From assembly GCA_035530135.1 (NCBI GenBank), contig DATKVJ010000121.1, positions 1 through 64,000 of the forward strand: DNA of 64,000 nucleotides. Direction: 5' to 3'. Under the pieces are notes generated by a model. It worked only from the letters and a program-made list of their open reading frames with translations, did not search any database and had not been told where the DNA came from. Shown here in pieces: positions 26,040 to 35,083 of this stretch (the first letter of the stretch is position 1; every line of letters begins with the position of its first letter). Position numbers and translations under genes: made by a program. The stretch is from CAIYYX01 sp035530135 (GTDB taxonomy: Bacteria > Pseudomonadota > Gammaproteobacteria > Burkholderiales > Rhodocyclaceae).

Positions 26040-28006
26040 GATGCAATTCCGGGAGATGGTTTGCCGGCGGCCGGGGCCGCGAGTACGGTCGCCGCCGTCT
26101 TCGACTTCAGCCGGTAACGACGATCGCTGATGGCAATCAGGCCGCCCAAGGCCATCAGCAAACAGCCGCCCCAGATCCAGTCGACAAAGGGCTTGTAATG
26201 CACGCGCACGGCCCAGGCGCCGCCGCCGACCGGCTCACCGAGCGAGACATAGACATCGCGGGTAAAGCCAGTGTCGATCGCGGCATCGGTCATCGGCATC
26301 GCCGAGGAGAAGTAGGTGCGCTTCTCCGGCCTCAACATGCGCAGCACCCGGCCATCTTTGGAGAGCTGCAGTTCCCCGACCTTGGCGTTGTAGTTCGGTC
26401 CCGTTGCGTCCTGGATCCCGAGCAGGCGGACAGTGTAGCTGCCCACCTTGACCGTATCGCCCGGCGCCATGCGCACGTCCCGCTCGGTTTCATAACCCTT
26501 GACCAGGGTCACGCCGATGACGAAAACGGCAACGCCGATATGCGCCAGGTGCATGCCCCAGAACGCGAGCGGCGGTCGGCTGCCGCTCTTCAGGCGACTC
26601 TTGATGTCGGTCGCGGTGGCGGCGGCAATCCAGACGGCGAGCAACACGCCCAGTCCTACCAGCGGCGTCCAACTGCCGAGCCCAAAGGGCAGGACTATGC
26701 CGGCGATGATCGCCAGCGCCAGTGCCAGCCACAACCGTCGCGCCAGATTGCCGACGCTGGCTGCCTTCCAGCGCGCCATCGGACCCAGGCCGATGAGGAA
26801 CAGCAGCGGCACGACCAGCGGCACGAACACCGCTTCGAAGTAGGGCGGACCAACCGAAATTTTGCCCAGGCCGAGCGCGTCGATGATCAAGGGATAGAGC
26901 GTGCCGAGCAGCACCGCACCGGCTGCAACCACCAGCAGCACGTTGTTCAGGAGCAGCAGCGTCTCACGCGACATCAGCCCGAAGCGCCCGCCCAGGCCGA
27001 CCTTTGGCGCGCGCCAGGCGAACAGCAGCAGCGAACTGCCGATCACGATGACCAGGAAGATCAGGATGAATATGCCGCGGCGCGGATCGTTGGCGAAGGC
27101 ATGGACCGAGTTGAGCACACCGGAGCGCACCAGGAAGGTACCGAGCAGGCTGAGCGAGAAGGCGCCGATGGCCAGCAATACCGTCCAGTTCTTGAAGGCG
27201 CCGCGCTTCTCGGTCACCGCCAGCGAATGCATCAGCGCAGTACCGACCAGCCAGGGCATGAAGGAGGCGTTCTCGACCGGATCCCAGAACCACCAGCCGC
27301 CCCAACCCAGCGTGTAATAAGACCAGCCGCTGCCCAAGGCCACGCCCAGGGTCAGGAAAATCCAGGCCGCCGTGGTCCACGGCCGCGACCAGCGCGCCCA
27401 GGCGGCGTCGAGGCTGCCAGAAAGCAGCGCGGCGATGGCGAAAGCGAAGGCCACCGAGAAGCCGACGTAGCCCATGTAGAGCATCGGCGGATGGGCCACC
27501 AGGCCCGGATCCTGCAGCAACGGATTCAAGTCACGCCCCTCGGCGGCGGCCGGCAGGAGGCGAATGAAGGGGCTGGAGGTGAGCAGGATGAAGAGCAGGA
27601 AGCCGAACGAGACCAGGCCCAGCACGCCCAGAACGCGCGCCACCATGGCCTCGGGCAGGGCGCGCGAGAGCAAGGATACCGCCAGCATCCAGGAGGTGAG
27701 CATCAGCATCCACAAGAGCAGCGAGCCCTCGTGCCCGCCCCAGACCGCAGCGATCCGATACACCGTGGGCAGCTGCGAATTGGAATTTTCGGCGACGTAG
27801 AGCACCGAGAAATCCTTGACGATGAAGGAGTAGGTAAGGCTGGCGAAAGCGATGGCGATCAGCAGCCATTGCGCTTGTGCGGCGGGGCGGGCGAGCGCCA
27901 TCCAGGCCGTGTCGTTGCGCTGTGCGCCCACCAGAGGCACGACGCCCTGGACAGCGGAGACCAGGAGGGCGAGGACGAGGGCGAAGAGGCCGAGTTCTGG
28001 GATCAT
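26036..28006 (-). CDS. ccmF: Heme lyase subunit CcmF
   Basis: This 656-residue polytopic membrane protein ligates heme to apocytochrome c together with CcmH/I. It contains many TM segments, the WWD-type motif region GWGGWWFWDPVENASFMPWL and periplasmic histidines. Length matches the family. It overlaps ccmG by 4 bp and follows ccmE with a 7-bp gap. The operon sits between two multiheme clusters, whose products need at least 44 heme attachments counting one copy of each cytochrome in the window. Confidence 0.97.
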   Translation of the reverse strand: MIPELGLFALVLALLVSAVQGVVPLVGAQRNDTAWMALARPAAQAQWLLIAIAFASLTYSFIVKDFSVLYVAENSNSQLPTVYRIAAVWGGHEGSLLLWMLMLTSWMLAVSLLSRALPEAMVARVLGVLGLVSFGFLLFILLTSSPFIRLLPAAAEGRDLNPLLQDPGLVAHPPMLYMGYVGFSVAFAFAIAALLSGSLDAAWARWSRPWTTAAWIFLTLGVALGSGWSYYTLGWGGWWFWDPVENASFMPWLVGTALMHSLAVTEKRGAFKNWTVLLAIGAFSLSLLGTFLVRSGVLNSVHAFANDPRRGIFILIFLVIVIGSSLLLFAWRAPKVGLGGRFGLMSRETLLLLNNVLLVVAAGAVLLGTLYPLIIDALGLGKISVGPPYFEAVFVPLVVPLLFLIGLGPMARWKAASVGNLARRLWLALALAIIAGIVLPFGLGSWTPLVGLGVLLAVWIAAATATDIKSRLKSGSRPPLAFWGMHLAHIGVAVFVIGVTLVKGYETERDVRMAPGDTVKVGSYTVRLLGIQDATGPNYNAKVGELQLSKDGRVLRMLRPEKRTYFSSAMPMTDAAIDTGFTRDVYVSLGEPVGGGAWAVRVHYKPFVDWIWGGCLLMALGGLIAISDRRYRLKSKTAATVLAAPAAGKPSPGIAS

Positions 28007-28013
28007 GATTTTA

Positions 28014-28454
28014 TCACTGCGCTAGGGTTTTGGATGCCTCGCGCGCCTGGTCGACGGCGCTCTTGGCTTCCGGGGGCATGTAATTCGCGTCGTGCTTGGC
28101 CAGCACTTCGCTGGCGATGAACTCTCCGTCAGGCCCGAGTTTGCCTTGCGCCACCACCCCTCGGCCTTCCTTGAACAGGTCGGGGAGAATGCCGGTGTAG
28201 GCGACGCGGACGTTTTTCGCCGTATCGGTGACGACGAAGTGCACTGTCATGGCGTTGCGCTGCAAGCTGCCATTCTCGACCAATCCGCCGATGCGGAACA
28301 CCCGTCCTTTCGGGACATCCCCGGCCACCACCTGGGTCGGCGTGTAGAACAGGGCGATATTGCTGTTCAAGGCGTGGAGCACGAAATAAGTGGCGACGCT
28401 GAACGAAGCCAGGCCCCCAACGATGAGGGCGATGCGTTTATGCCTGGGTTTCAT
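28014..28454 (-). CDS. ccmE: Heme chaperone CcmE
   Basis: This 146-residue periplasmic heme carrier is anchored by an N-terminal TM helix. The OB-fold is recognisable (GDVPKGRVFRIGGLVENGS; VRVAYTGILPDLFKEGRGVVA), and heme-binding His lies in EVLAKHDANYMPPE, where HxxxY is conserved. It overlaps ccmD by 4 bp. Confidence 0.96.
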   Translation of the reverse strand: MKPRHKRIALIVGGLASFSVATYFVLHALNSNIALFYTPTQVVAGDVPKGRVFRIGGLVENGSLQRNAMTVHFVVTDTAKNVRVAYTGILPDLFKEGRGVVAQGKLGPDGEFIASEVLAKHDANYMPPEAKSAVDQAREASKTLAQ

Positions 28455-28630
28455 TGACTGAGTTCCTTGGCTGACAATTCGCGCTTGAGGCTTCGCAAGA
28501 CTTCGCTTCGACGCTTCCTCAGCAGCAGAGGTTCAATCAACAAGGCCAGGGCCGTGACGCCGAAGCTGCCCCAGACGTAGAAGGCGTAGCCGCCCATGGC
28601 GAAGAATTCCGCGGGACTGTGCCAGTTCAT
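28451..28630 (-). CDS. ccmD: Heme exporter protein CcmD
   Basis: This 59-residue single-TM protein stabilises the CcmC-CcmE complex. It reads MNWHSPAEFFAMGGYAFYVWGSFG, typical of CcmD, with a basic cytoplasmic tail containing RKRRSEVLRSLKRE. The ATG at 28630 is preferred over an upstream in-frame codon because it has a GGAGG site. That site lies inside a dispersed repeat separating ccmD from ccmC. Confidence 0.92.
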   Translation of the reverse strand: MNWHSPAEFFAMGGYAFYVWGSFGVTALALLIEPLLLRKRRSEVLRSLKRELSAKELSQ

Positions 28631-28733
28631 AACACCTCCGCCGGGCCGCCCCAAGGAGGGGCAAGCAACAGTTTTGGAGCGAAGCGAACACTAGTCACCC
28701 TCTTCCCTGGGGAGGGGGTTGGGGGGTAGGTCA
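28631..28733 (-). repeat. Dispersed ~100-bp intergenic repeat, copy 1 (between ccmC and ccmD)
   Basis: On the minus strand this stretch begins with ACCTACCCCCCAACCCCCTC and ends with CCCGGCGGAGGTGTT just before the ccmD ATG. A second copy lies at 63447-63551 upstream of ruvA on the plus strand. It starts over the ccmC stop codon and supplies the ccmD ribosome-binding site. Internal inverted segments suggest a folded RNA. Confidence 0.75.
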
Positions 28734-29477
28734 TGATTTCACTTCCTTTAAATTTGCAACCCAGTCGGAGTGGCGCTCGCGTTCGAGCATTATGGCGCGG
28801 ACCCGAACCAGCGCCATCGCGATCGAATACATCCAGAAGGAGAGCGCCATCAAAAGCATGCCCAGCAACATGGTCTTGGCCATCGACGGCGCCTGGGTCA
28901 GCGACACCGAGGCGCCCTGGTGCAGGGTGTTCCACCATTTTACCGAGAAATAGATGATCGGCACGTTCACCGCGCCGACCAGGGCGATGATCGCTCCCGC
29001 CTTGTCGGCGCGGCGCGGCTCGTCGATCGCCGACTGCAGGGCGATGAAGCCCAGGTAGAGGAAGAGCAGGATCAGCTCCGAGGTCAGGCGCGCATCCCAT
29101 ACCCACCAAGTACCCCACATCGGCTTGCCCCAAAGCGCGCCGGTCCACAGCGAGAGGAACGCAAACATCGCGCCGGTGGGCGCCACCGCGCTGGCCATCA
29201 TCGACGACAGCCGGGTGTTGAAGGCCAGTCCTACTCCGGCCCAGAAGGCCATGACCAGATAGAGGAACATCGACATCCAGGACGCGCCGACGTGGATGAA
29301 AATGATCCGATAACCCTCGCCTTGCTGGGCGTCGGTCGGTGCGACGAAAAAGCCCACCCATAGACCGGCGATGCCGAGCAGCACCGCCAGCACCGCGAAC
29401 CAAGGGATCATCTTCCCCGCCAGCGGATAGAAATAGGGGGGCGAAGCATACTTCCAGGTGATCATATTTCGGCTCAT
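28731..29477 (-). CDS. ccmC: Heme transporter/handling protein CcmC
   Basis: This 248-residue protein has six hydrophobic helices and the tryptophan-rich WGKPMWGTWWVWDARLTSE motif of CcmC, flanked by periplasmic histidines (FIHVGASWMSM; WNTLHQGASV). It passes heme to CcmE. It is separated from ccmB by 3 bp and from ccmD by a dispersed repeat. Confidence 0.97.
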   Translation of the reverse strand: MSRNMITWKYASPPYFYPLAGKMIPWFAVLAVLLGIAGLWVGFFVAPTDAQQGEGYRIIFIHVGASWMSMFLYLVMAFWAGVGLAFNTRLSSMMASAVAPTGAMFAFLSLWTGALWGKPMWGTWWVWDARLTSELILLFLYLGFIALQSAIDEPRRADKAGAIIALVGAVNVPIIYFSVKWWNTLHQGASVSLTQAPSMAKTMLLGMLLMALSFWMYSIAMALVRVRAIMLERERHSDWVANLKEVKS

Positions 29478-29480
29478 CTG

Positions 29481-30182
29481 TTATTCCAATGCGATTCTCA
29501 AAGCCGCGGTGGTCGCCCACGGCGCAAAAAATGCCGCCAGCGCGAACAGCGCCGCCAGCAAGGACAGGTGTCCACCGGCGCCCAGACCGGAAATGTCGGC
29601 TTCGACAGCGCCGGCGCCGAAGATCAGGGCCGGAATGTACAAGGGCAGGGTCAACAGCGACACCAGCACGCCGCCGCCACGCACGCCCAGGGTCAGCGCC
29701 GCGCCGATCGCCCCGATCATCGAGAGCAGGGGCGTGCCGAGCAGCAGTGAAATCACCAGCACGCCCAGCGCTCGCGGGGCAAGATCGAACTGCAGACCCA
29801 AGAGCGGCGCGATCAGCACCAGTGGCAGGCCCGACACCAGCCAGTGGGCGACGATCTTGCCGGCGACCATCAGGCCGAGCGGTGCCGGCGAGAGCAGCAT
29901 CTGCTCCAGCGTGCCGTCGTCGTGGTCGGCGGCGAACAGCCGGTTGAGCGACAGCATCGTCGCCAGGAGCGCCGCCACCCACAGCACGCCGGGCGCAATC
30001 TTGCGCAGTAGCCCCAGTTCCGGGCCGATCCCGAGCGGAAACAGGCTGACCACGATGACGAAGAAGAACAGGGTGGTCAATACCTCGCTCTTGCGCCGCA
30101 GCGCCAGCAGCAGGTCTCGTCGCACTACGGCGGCGAACACCCCGAGGGCGCCCAGCGTCTGCATCGTGCCGGCGCGGCTCAA
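29481..30182 (-). CDS. ccmB: Heme exporter permease CcmB
   Basis: This 233-residue protein has six TM segments; it is the ABC permease partner of CcmA in releasing holo-CcmE. The segment DHDDGTLEQMLLSP and the GTPLLSMIGAIGAALTLGVR region are typical of the family. It overlaps ccmA by 4 bp. Confidence 0.95.
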   Translation of the reverse strand: MSRAGTMQTLGALGVFAAVVRRDLLLALRRKSEVLTTLFFFVIVVSLFPLGIGPELGLLRKIAPGVLWVAALLATMLSLNRLFAADHDDGTLEQMLLSPAPLGLMVAGKIVAHWLVSGLPLVLIAPLLGLQFDLAPRALGVLVISLLLGTPLLSMIGAIGAALTLGVRGGGVLVSLLTLPLYIPALIFGAGAVEADISGLGAGGHLSLLAALFALAAFFAPWATTAALRIALE

Positions 30183-30796
30183 GCGGCAAGCCTCAGCGTC
30201 TGGACGACGCCGCCGGCGATCGCGACCTCCTGATGGCTGGTCAGTACCGCCATGCCGCCGCTGGCGATGTGAGCGCCGATGATTTCGGCCAGCCAGGCCA
30301 CGGCGGTGCTATCCAGGGCGACGTAGGGTTCATCGAGCACCCACAGAGGCGCCGGGCTCCAGAGCAGGCGCGAGAGCGCGACGCGGCGCTTCTGCCCCTG
30401 CGAGAGGAAGCGCACCGGCAGATCCTCGCGTCCGGCCAGACCGACGCGGCGCAACAACTGGCGGCCCTCTGCGTCGCTCACCGCGACCCCGGCCAGGGCG
30501 GAGGTGGCGAGCAGGTTCTCCAGCGCCGTCAATTCTTCCTTCAGCGCGTTGTGATGGCCCAGGTAGAGCACCGCCTTGTGGTATTCGTCGCCGAGCCTGG
30601 CGATGGCCACGTCCTGCCAGCGGACCTCCCCCGCTTCGGCCGGCGACAGGCCGCAGAGTATGCGCAGCAGGCTGGTCTTGCCCGAGCCGTTCTCGCCGGT
30701 GACGTGCAGCCGCCCGCCCGGCTCCAGGGTGAAGCCGAGGCCGGCGAACAGACGGCGGTCGCCGCGGATGCAGGCGAGATCGATGGCGGAGAGCAT
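30179..30796 (-). CDS. ccmA: Cytochrome c biogenesis ATP-binding protein CcmA
   Basis: This 205-residue ABC ATPase releases heme-loaded CcmE from CcmC. Walker A is TGENGSGKTSLLR, the signature is LSQGQKRRVALSRLL, and Walker B is LWVLDEPYVALD. The ATG at 30796 is used (MLSAIDLACIRG) because the first beta-strand starts there. It is the first gene of ccmABCDEFGHI. Confidence 0.95.
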   Translation of the reverse strand: MLSAIDLACIRGDRRLFAGLGFTLEPGGRLHVTGENGSGKTSLLRILCGLSPAEAGEVRWQDVAIARLGDEYHKAVLYLGHHNALKEELTALENLLATSALAGVAVSDAEGRQLLRRVGLAGREDLPVRFLSQGQKRRVALSRLLWSPAPLWVLDEPYVALDSTAVAWLAEIIGAHIASGGMAVLTSHQEVAIAGGVVQTLRLAA

Positions 30797-30855
30797 GTCA
30801 GGGTGACGAACTGTGGTTTGCGGGCCCAATTGTGCCCGATTGCAGTGGCGGCGGG

Positions 30856-30869
30856 TTAATCGAGGTCAA
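30856..30869 (-). promoter_or_regulatory. Weak FNR-like site upstream of ccmA
   Basis: On the minus strand it reads TTGACCTCGATTAA, a degenerate match to TTGAT-N4-ATCAA, 60 bp upstream of the ccmA ATG. No clear -10 at the right distance was found, so it is only a candidate. Confidence 0.25.
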
Positions 30870-30914
30870 CTCGCAGCACATTTGCGCTCCGCTAAAAACC
30901 ATGACGATACAAAG

Positions 30915-30942
30915 GACAACGGGCGCTGATGCGCCCGTTGTC
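30915..30942 (-). terminator. Terminator behind the tetraheme cytochrome gene
   Basis: Perfect 12-bp inverted repeat (30915-30926 with 30931-30942, loop TGAT), 29 bp after the stop at 30972 when read leftwards, followed by CTTTGTAT. It insulates the tetraheme gene from the ccm operon. Confidence 0.8.
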
Positions 30943-30971
30943 TAGCTCAGGACAGCCCGACTATGGCCCTA

Positions 30972-31568
30972 TCACTCATCGGGATCCCGATATTCCCGGG
31001 GCAGATGGTGGGCGATGCCCTTGTGACAGTCGATGCAGGTTTTACCGGCCTTTTGCGCCGCCATGTGCTTGTTGTAGATGGTCTGCCCTTGGGTATCGGG
31101 ATCCATGGCTTCCCAGCTGTGGCAGTTGCGGCACTCGCGCGAACCGGTGGCCTCCATCCGAGCCCATTCTTCCTTCGCCAGCCGGAACCGGTTGGCCTCG
31201 AATTTCTGCTTGGTGTCGATGCTGCCGGTGAGCTTGCCCCAGACCTCGATGCTCGCCCTCGCCTTGCGGATCATCTTGTGCGTCCAGTCCTTGGGCACAT
31301 GGCAATCGGGGCAGGTCGCGCGCACACCGGCTTTGTTCTTGTAGTGGATGGTTTCCTTGTATTCGGGATAGACGTTATCGCGCATCTCGTGGCAACTGGT
31401 GCAGAACGCGATGGAGTTGGTCGCCTCGATCGCGGTGTTGAAGCCGCCCCAGAAAATGATGCCGGAAAAGAAACCGATCAGCAGTAGCGCCAGCAGCGAA
31501 TATTTGGCGCTCGGCTTTTTCAGGGTGATCCAAAGGCGCCGCAGGGCTCCCGGGTTTTCCTTGCTCAT
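30972..31568 (-). CDS. NapC/NirT-family tetraheme cytochrome c (CymA-like)
   Basis: This 198-residue inner-membrane quinol- or quinone-linked cytochrome has an N-terminal TM helix (residues ~24-44) and four CxxCH motifs (CTSCH, CPDCH, CRNCH, CIDCH). The AFCTSCHEM start and the C-terminal HKGIAHHLP are typical of NrfH/NapC/CymA proteins. It exchanges electrons between the menaquinone or ubiquinone pool and periplasmic cytochromes. Its position after the MtrB-like gene matches the Mto cluster of Sideroxydans, where a CymA-like gene accompanies mtoAB. Terminators lie on both sides, so it may have its own promoter or receive read-through. Confidence 0.92.
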   Translation of the reverse strand: MSKENPGALRRLWITLKKPSAKYSLLALLLIGFFSGIIFWGGFNTAIEATNSIAFCTSCHEMRDNVYPEYKETIHYKNKAGVRATCPDCHVPKDWTHKMIRKARASIEVWGKLTGSIDTKQKFEANRFRLAKEEWARMEATGSRECRNCHSWEAMDPDTQGQTIYNKHMAAQKAGKTCIDCHKGIAHHLPREYRDPDE

Positions 31569-31621
31569 GTTAATAACTCCAGTAAAGCTGTTTGGTTCAA
31601 GTCAGGCGTAACGTCGGCAAG

Positions 31622-31652
31622 AAAATGGGAGCGAAATCTCCGCTCCCATTTT
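31622..31652 (-). terminator. Terminator behind MtrB-like gene 1
   Basis: Perfect 12-bp inverted repeat (31622-31633 with 31641-31652) with A/T ends, so the stem ends in TTTT on either strand. It lies 18 bp after the stop at 31670 and can work in both directions. Confidence 0.85.
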
Positions 31653-31669
31653 CCGGGGACCTCGGCAAA

Positions 31670-34012
31670 TTACCTGAAGCTGTACTTGTAAGCTGCGAAG
31701 ACCACGTTCTGGCTGTAGCTCGGCGCCTGCTCGTTGGTCGGCAGCAAGCCGGTCGACGTGTAGCCATACTGGTAGCCGTTGTAGTAGTAGTCGTTGCTCT
31801 TCAGGTGCTGGAACAGATAACCCATGACTACCTGACTGACCTTGTCGAGACTGTAGGTGCCGGTGAGTTTCAACTGGGTCATCTCGTTCTTGATGTCCGG
31901 CGTGCTGCCGCAAGTCAGGCTGGTCGAGAGACCGCAAGTGGCCAGATACGGGACCTGGGTCGAATAGCCGGACTTGCCCAGCGAGTAGGTCAGATCGCCT
32001 GCGAGTTCCAGTTTGCCGGCCATCAGCCCCTTCTGCTTGGCCGAGAGACCGACGGTGTCTTCCTCGTCCGACAGCTGATTGCTCCAGATCTGGGTCGGCG
32101 CAACGAGGGCGAAGCGTCCCGCCCCACTCAGCATGTCCCGCTCCCGCTTCTGGTAGCTGTAGTAAGCCGACACCACACCGGTATGCGAATAGCTGTAGCT
32201 GGCATCCAGATTCAGGCTGCCCATATGACCCTTCTGCACGCCCAGGGTCGCATCGTCGTATTGGTCGTCGAGGTAGCGGCCGTTCAGGTTCAGACTCAGC
32301 TTCTCGTTGGCCTGCCAGTTGACGCCCGCCTTGGCCAGTTGCTCGGTGCGTGAGGCGTCGAAGAAAGCCACCCAGCCGAAATTCTCGAAGCCCTCAGCAA
32401 ATCCCTGCATCGGATTGTAGAAGGAGTTCAGGACGTCGGACTTGCGCTTGGCGTAGCTGTAACCGGCATTGAAATTGACCGCCTCAGCCGCCTTCAACCG
32501 GTAGTCGGCCGAGAGCTTGTTCTCCTTCGACTCGGGAACCTGGAAGCAGGAGCCGTTGGTGTAATAGCCAGCTTTCGCTTCCGAGGCCGCTTGCGCGGCA
32601 CCTGCCGGGAAGTTGTTGCACCAGCGCTTGTAATCCTCGTAGTTGTAGGCCACGCGCAGCTTGTGGTTGTTGTCGATGCGGAAGTCCCCGGCCAATTCCA
32701 CCTGGGTCTTGCGGTTGCTCTCAGGCGCGTTGTACGACGTCACCGGATCGGCGCCGAGCGTGTAAAAGGCGTAGGCGTTGGAGGCCGTTTGATTGTCACG
32801 CTCGTCGTACTTCAAGCCTGCCGAGAGCGTCATCTTCTGACTGGCCTGATTGGTGAGATGCAGATCGGCGTGGGTGGTCTTGACCAGGGCATCGAGCGAC
32901 TGCGGATAAGCGTTGTTCTGCATCACGGCGCCCGGATAGCCCGCGTTCTGGGTATTGCGGCCATAGGACAATCCTCCCGCCAGCCGGGTGGTGGGCGAGA
33001 AATTGTAGCCACCGGTGAGATTCAGCTGGTTGAAGTCGTTGTTGGGCATGGTGCTGAGCGTATCTGACAGATAGCCGGCGGCACCATTGAGGGTCGGCGC
33101 AGTCCCCGTAGTCGCTTTGGTTACAAACGGATTCGGCCAGGTCACGCTGTTGTAGGCATCCTTGAAGAACGAACCGTAATAGCCGGCGCTGAAAAAGCCC
33201 TTCTCTCCGGTCCAATTGAACGCCAGATTGTAGGTGTCGGTCTGGTAGTCGGTCGGATTCATCAGCAGGATGCTTTTTTCCGGGCTGTAGCTACCTCCGG
33301 CGGGACCCGCCGCCGCAAGGCCGGACAGGAGAAGCTCGTCGGTGCCCGTACCCATGAGTTTCGCGCCACTTTGGTCGAGCCGGTTGTAGTCGAAGCTGAC
33401 GTTCCATTGGGGGTTGAAAGTGTAGCCGGCGGTGAAACCCGTGTTCTTACGCTTGGTATGCACGTCCTGCTGATGGAAGTCAGCCAACTGGGCTGAGGTC
33501 AACGCCTGCGTCCCGACTGCACCTCTATCTTCGTTGATTACACCGAAATTCGCCGGCAGGGTGAAGCTGTTGCCGCCCATCGAACCTTGTAGCGGCGTCT
33601 GATAGGTGTCCGCGAGATTGTGCTGCAGTTCATCGTAGTTGATGCCCAGGTTCCAGTGTCCCTGGCTGCCCACCGTGGCGCCGAGCTCGCGTGAGTCGGT
33701 CCCCAGATCGGTGCCGGTGACCGACCAGCGTGTCGTTCCAGGCCCCATGCCGTAGCCGTCGCCGCCCTTCAGGCCGAAGTTGCCGATGAGGTAGCCGCCC
33801 GATTGGTTCAGGCCGTTGTATTGGCCGAATTTTGCCGAATCCTTGGCAACGTTCTCCGCTCCGATTTCGACGTAGTTGCTTGGCTGGGTCAAAGCTGTGG
33901 CGTCTGCGTCCTGAGCCGATGCCGCCAGCGGCATGGCACCCATCGCAACCAGGGCCCCCTGCACCGCCAGAGTCAGCACGGTGACGGCCAGATTTTCTTT
34001 ACGTGTTTTCAT
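31670..34012 (-). CDS. MtrB/MtoB/PioB-type outer-membrane porin, copy 1
   Basis: This 780-residue beta-barrel has a signal peptide (residues 1-33, cleaved near ASAQDAD). The N-terminus NYVEIGAENVAKDSAKFGQYNGL and the GINYDELQH segment mark the decaheme-associated outer-membrane protein family; many alternating aromatic strands follow to the C-terminal AAYKYSFR. Such porins sheathe an MtrA-type decaheme cytochrome to carry electrons across the outer membrane. The CxxC motif of Shewanella MtrB is not seen near the N-terminus. It lies 24 bp after decaheme copy 1. Copy 2 (35923-38178) has the same N-terminal pattern. Confidence 0.92.
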   Translation of the reverse strand: MKTRKENLAVTVLTLAVQGALVAMGAMPLAASAQDADATALTQPSNYVEIGAENVAKDSAKFGQYNGLNQSGGYLIGNFGLKGGDGYGMGPGTTRWSVTGTDLGTDSRELGATVGSQGHWNLGINYDELQHNLADTYQTPLQGSMGGNSFTLPANFGVINEDRGAVGTQALTSAQLADFHQQDVHTKRKNTGFTAGYTFNPQWNVSFDYNRLDQSGAKLMGTGTDELLLSGLAAAGPAGGSYSPEKSILLMNPTDYQTDTYNLAFNWTGEKGFFSAGYYGSFFKDAYNSVTWPNPFVTKATTGTAPTLNGAAGYLSDTLSTMPNNDFNQLNLTGGYNFSPTTRLAGGLSYGRNTQNAGYPGAVMQNNAYPQSLDALVKTTHADLHLTNQASQKMTLSAGLKYDERDNQTASNAYAFYTLGADPVTSYNAPESNRKTQVELAGDFRIDNNHKLRVAYNYEDYKRWCNNFPAGAAQAASEAKAGYYTNGSCFQVPESKENKLSADYRLKAAEAVNFNAGYSYAKRKSDVLNSFYNPMQGFAEGFENFGWVAFFDASRTEQLAKAGVNWQANEKLSLNLNGRYLDDQYDDATLGVQKGHMGSLNLDASYSYSHTGVVSAYYSYQKRERDMLSGAGRFALVAPTQIWSNQLSDEEDTVGLSAKQKGLMAGKLELAGDLTYSLGKSGYSTQVPYLATCGLSTSLTCGSTPDIKNEMTQLKLTGTYSLDKVSQVVMGYLFQHLKSNDYYYNGYQYGYTSTGLLPTNEQAPSYSQNVVFAAYKYSFR

Positions 34013-34036
34013 AATGTTGGCTCCATGTCCCTGAGA

Positions 34037-35014
34037 TTAGCGATGCAGCAAGCTGCCGGCTGGGGAATTCGATCCATGCACCATCGGGTGGCAGTTCATG
34101 CAACTACGTGCGCCGTACATCGGGCTCACCAGTCCTGATGCACTCGTCAAGCCGCCTTGTGCGCCAGCGACGGCGCCAGCAACCGGTGATTGGCTTTGGT
34201 GCGGACCGTCATGGCATTCGTCGCACAGGAAGGGCGGGCGCGACTTCAGGAGCGGTGAGATGTTCGAGCCGTGCGGGGTGTGGCAATTGGTGCAATCCTC
34301 GGTCACCGGCTGATGCTCCCACAGGAAGGGGCCGCGCTTCTCGGCGTGGCACTGCCAGCAGGTTTCATTCACCGTGTTCTTCTTCAGCAGCTTGGGACCG
34401 GCCGAACCGTGGGGATTGTGGCAGTCGGAACAGACCACCTTGCCCGCGTCGATCGGATGGGTAGAAATCAGCTTGGTCTGCGCGCGCTGCTCCTTGTGGC
34501 AGGTGAAGCACACCTCGCGCTGGGTCTTCCGGTCCCGCACCTTGTCGTCGGCAGCGTGGACGGTGTGGCAGGAGGCGCAGACCAAGCCTTCGGCCTGGTG
34601 CTGGCTACCGTCCCAGTGGGTGCGCTGGCCGCCCTTGTGGCAACTCAGGCAGGTTTCGGTCTGCACCGTCGCCGATGACGGGGGGTACGGGTAGTTTGCC
34701 GCCTTCTTGGCGCCGAAGATCACGTCGGGCGCCGGGCGCGTCTCGGTGCCCTTGGGATTCGTCACGTGCGCTTCGCTCGCCCCGTGGCAGGTCTGGCAGC
34801 CCGGCGTGCGGGGGTCACCCTTGACGCCGTGATTGGTCTGATAGATCGCCAGGATCGGCGTCATCTCGGTCGAGTCGTGGCAGCGCGTACAGACCGCATC
34901 GCCCTTCAGCGTGCGATCGGCCGGCGCTGTGGCATTGGCGGCCAATGCCGAAGATGCGGTGCCGAGACCTCCGAGCAGCGCACACATTGCAAGAAACGTT
35001 TTCATTAACCTCAT
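34037..35014 (-). CDS. Decaheme cytochrome c of the MtrA/MtoA/DmsE family, copy 1
   Basis: This 325-residue periplasmic cytochrome has a signal peptide (ends near SSALAANA) and ten CxxCH motifs: CTRCH, CQTCH, CLSCH, CASCH, CFTCH, CSDCH, CWQCH, CTNCH, CDECH, CMNCH. The CSDCHNPHGSAGPKLL and CTNCHTPHGSN blocks are the internal repeat seen in MtrA. The length is of the MtrA/MtoA class, not of the longer PioA. An in-frame second Met three codons in could be the start; a GAGGGG site supports the first. It forms an operon with monoheme 1 upstream and MtrB-like 1 downstream. Confidence 0.94.
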   Translation of the reverse strand: MRLMKTFLAMCALLGGLGTASSALAANATAPADRTLKGDAVCTRCHDSTEMTPILAIYQTNHGVKGDPRTPGCQTCHGASEAHVTNPKGTETRPAPDVIFGAKKAANYPYPPSSATVQTETCLSCHKGGQRTHWDGSQHQAEGLVCASCHTVHAADDKVRDRKTQREVCFTCHKEQRAQTKLISTHPIDAGKVVCSDCHNPHGSAGPKLLKKNTVNETCWQCHAEKRGPFLWEHQPVTEDCTNCHTPHGSNISPLLKSRPPFLCDECHDGPHQSQSPVAGAVAGAQGGLTSASGLVSPMYGARSCMNCHPMVHGSNSPAGSLLHR

Positions 35015-35083
35015 GTTTTTCCCCTCTATCCCTAAAATCGATGGCGCAGCCCGACGGGCTGCGCCTTGGTCGTCCCGGCCGCC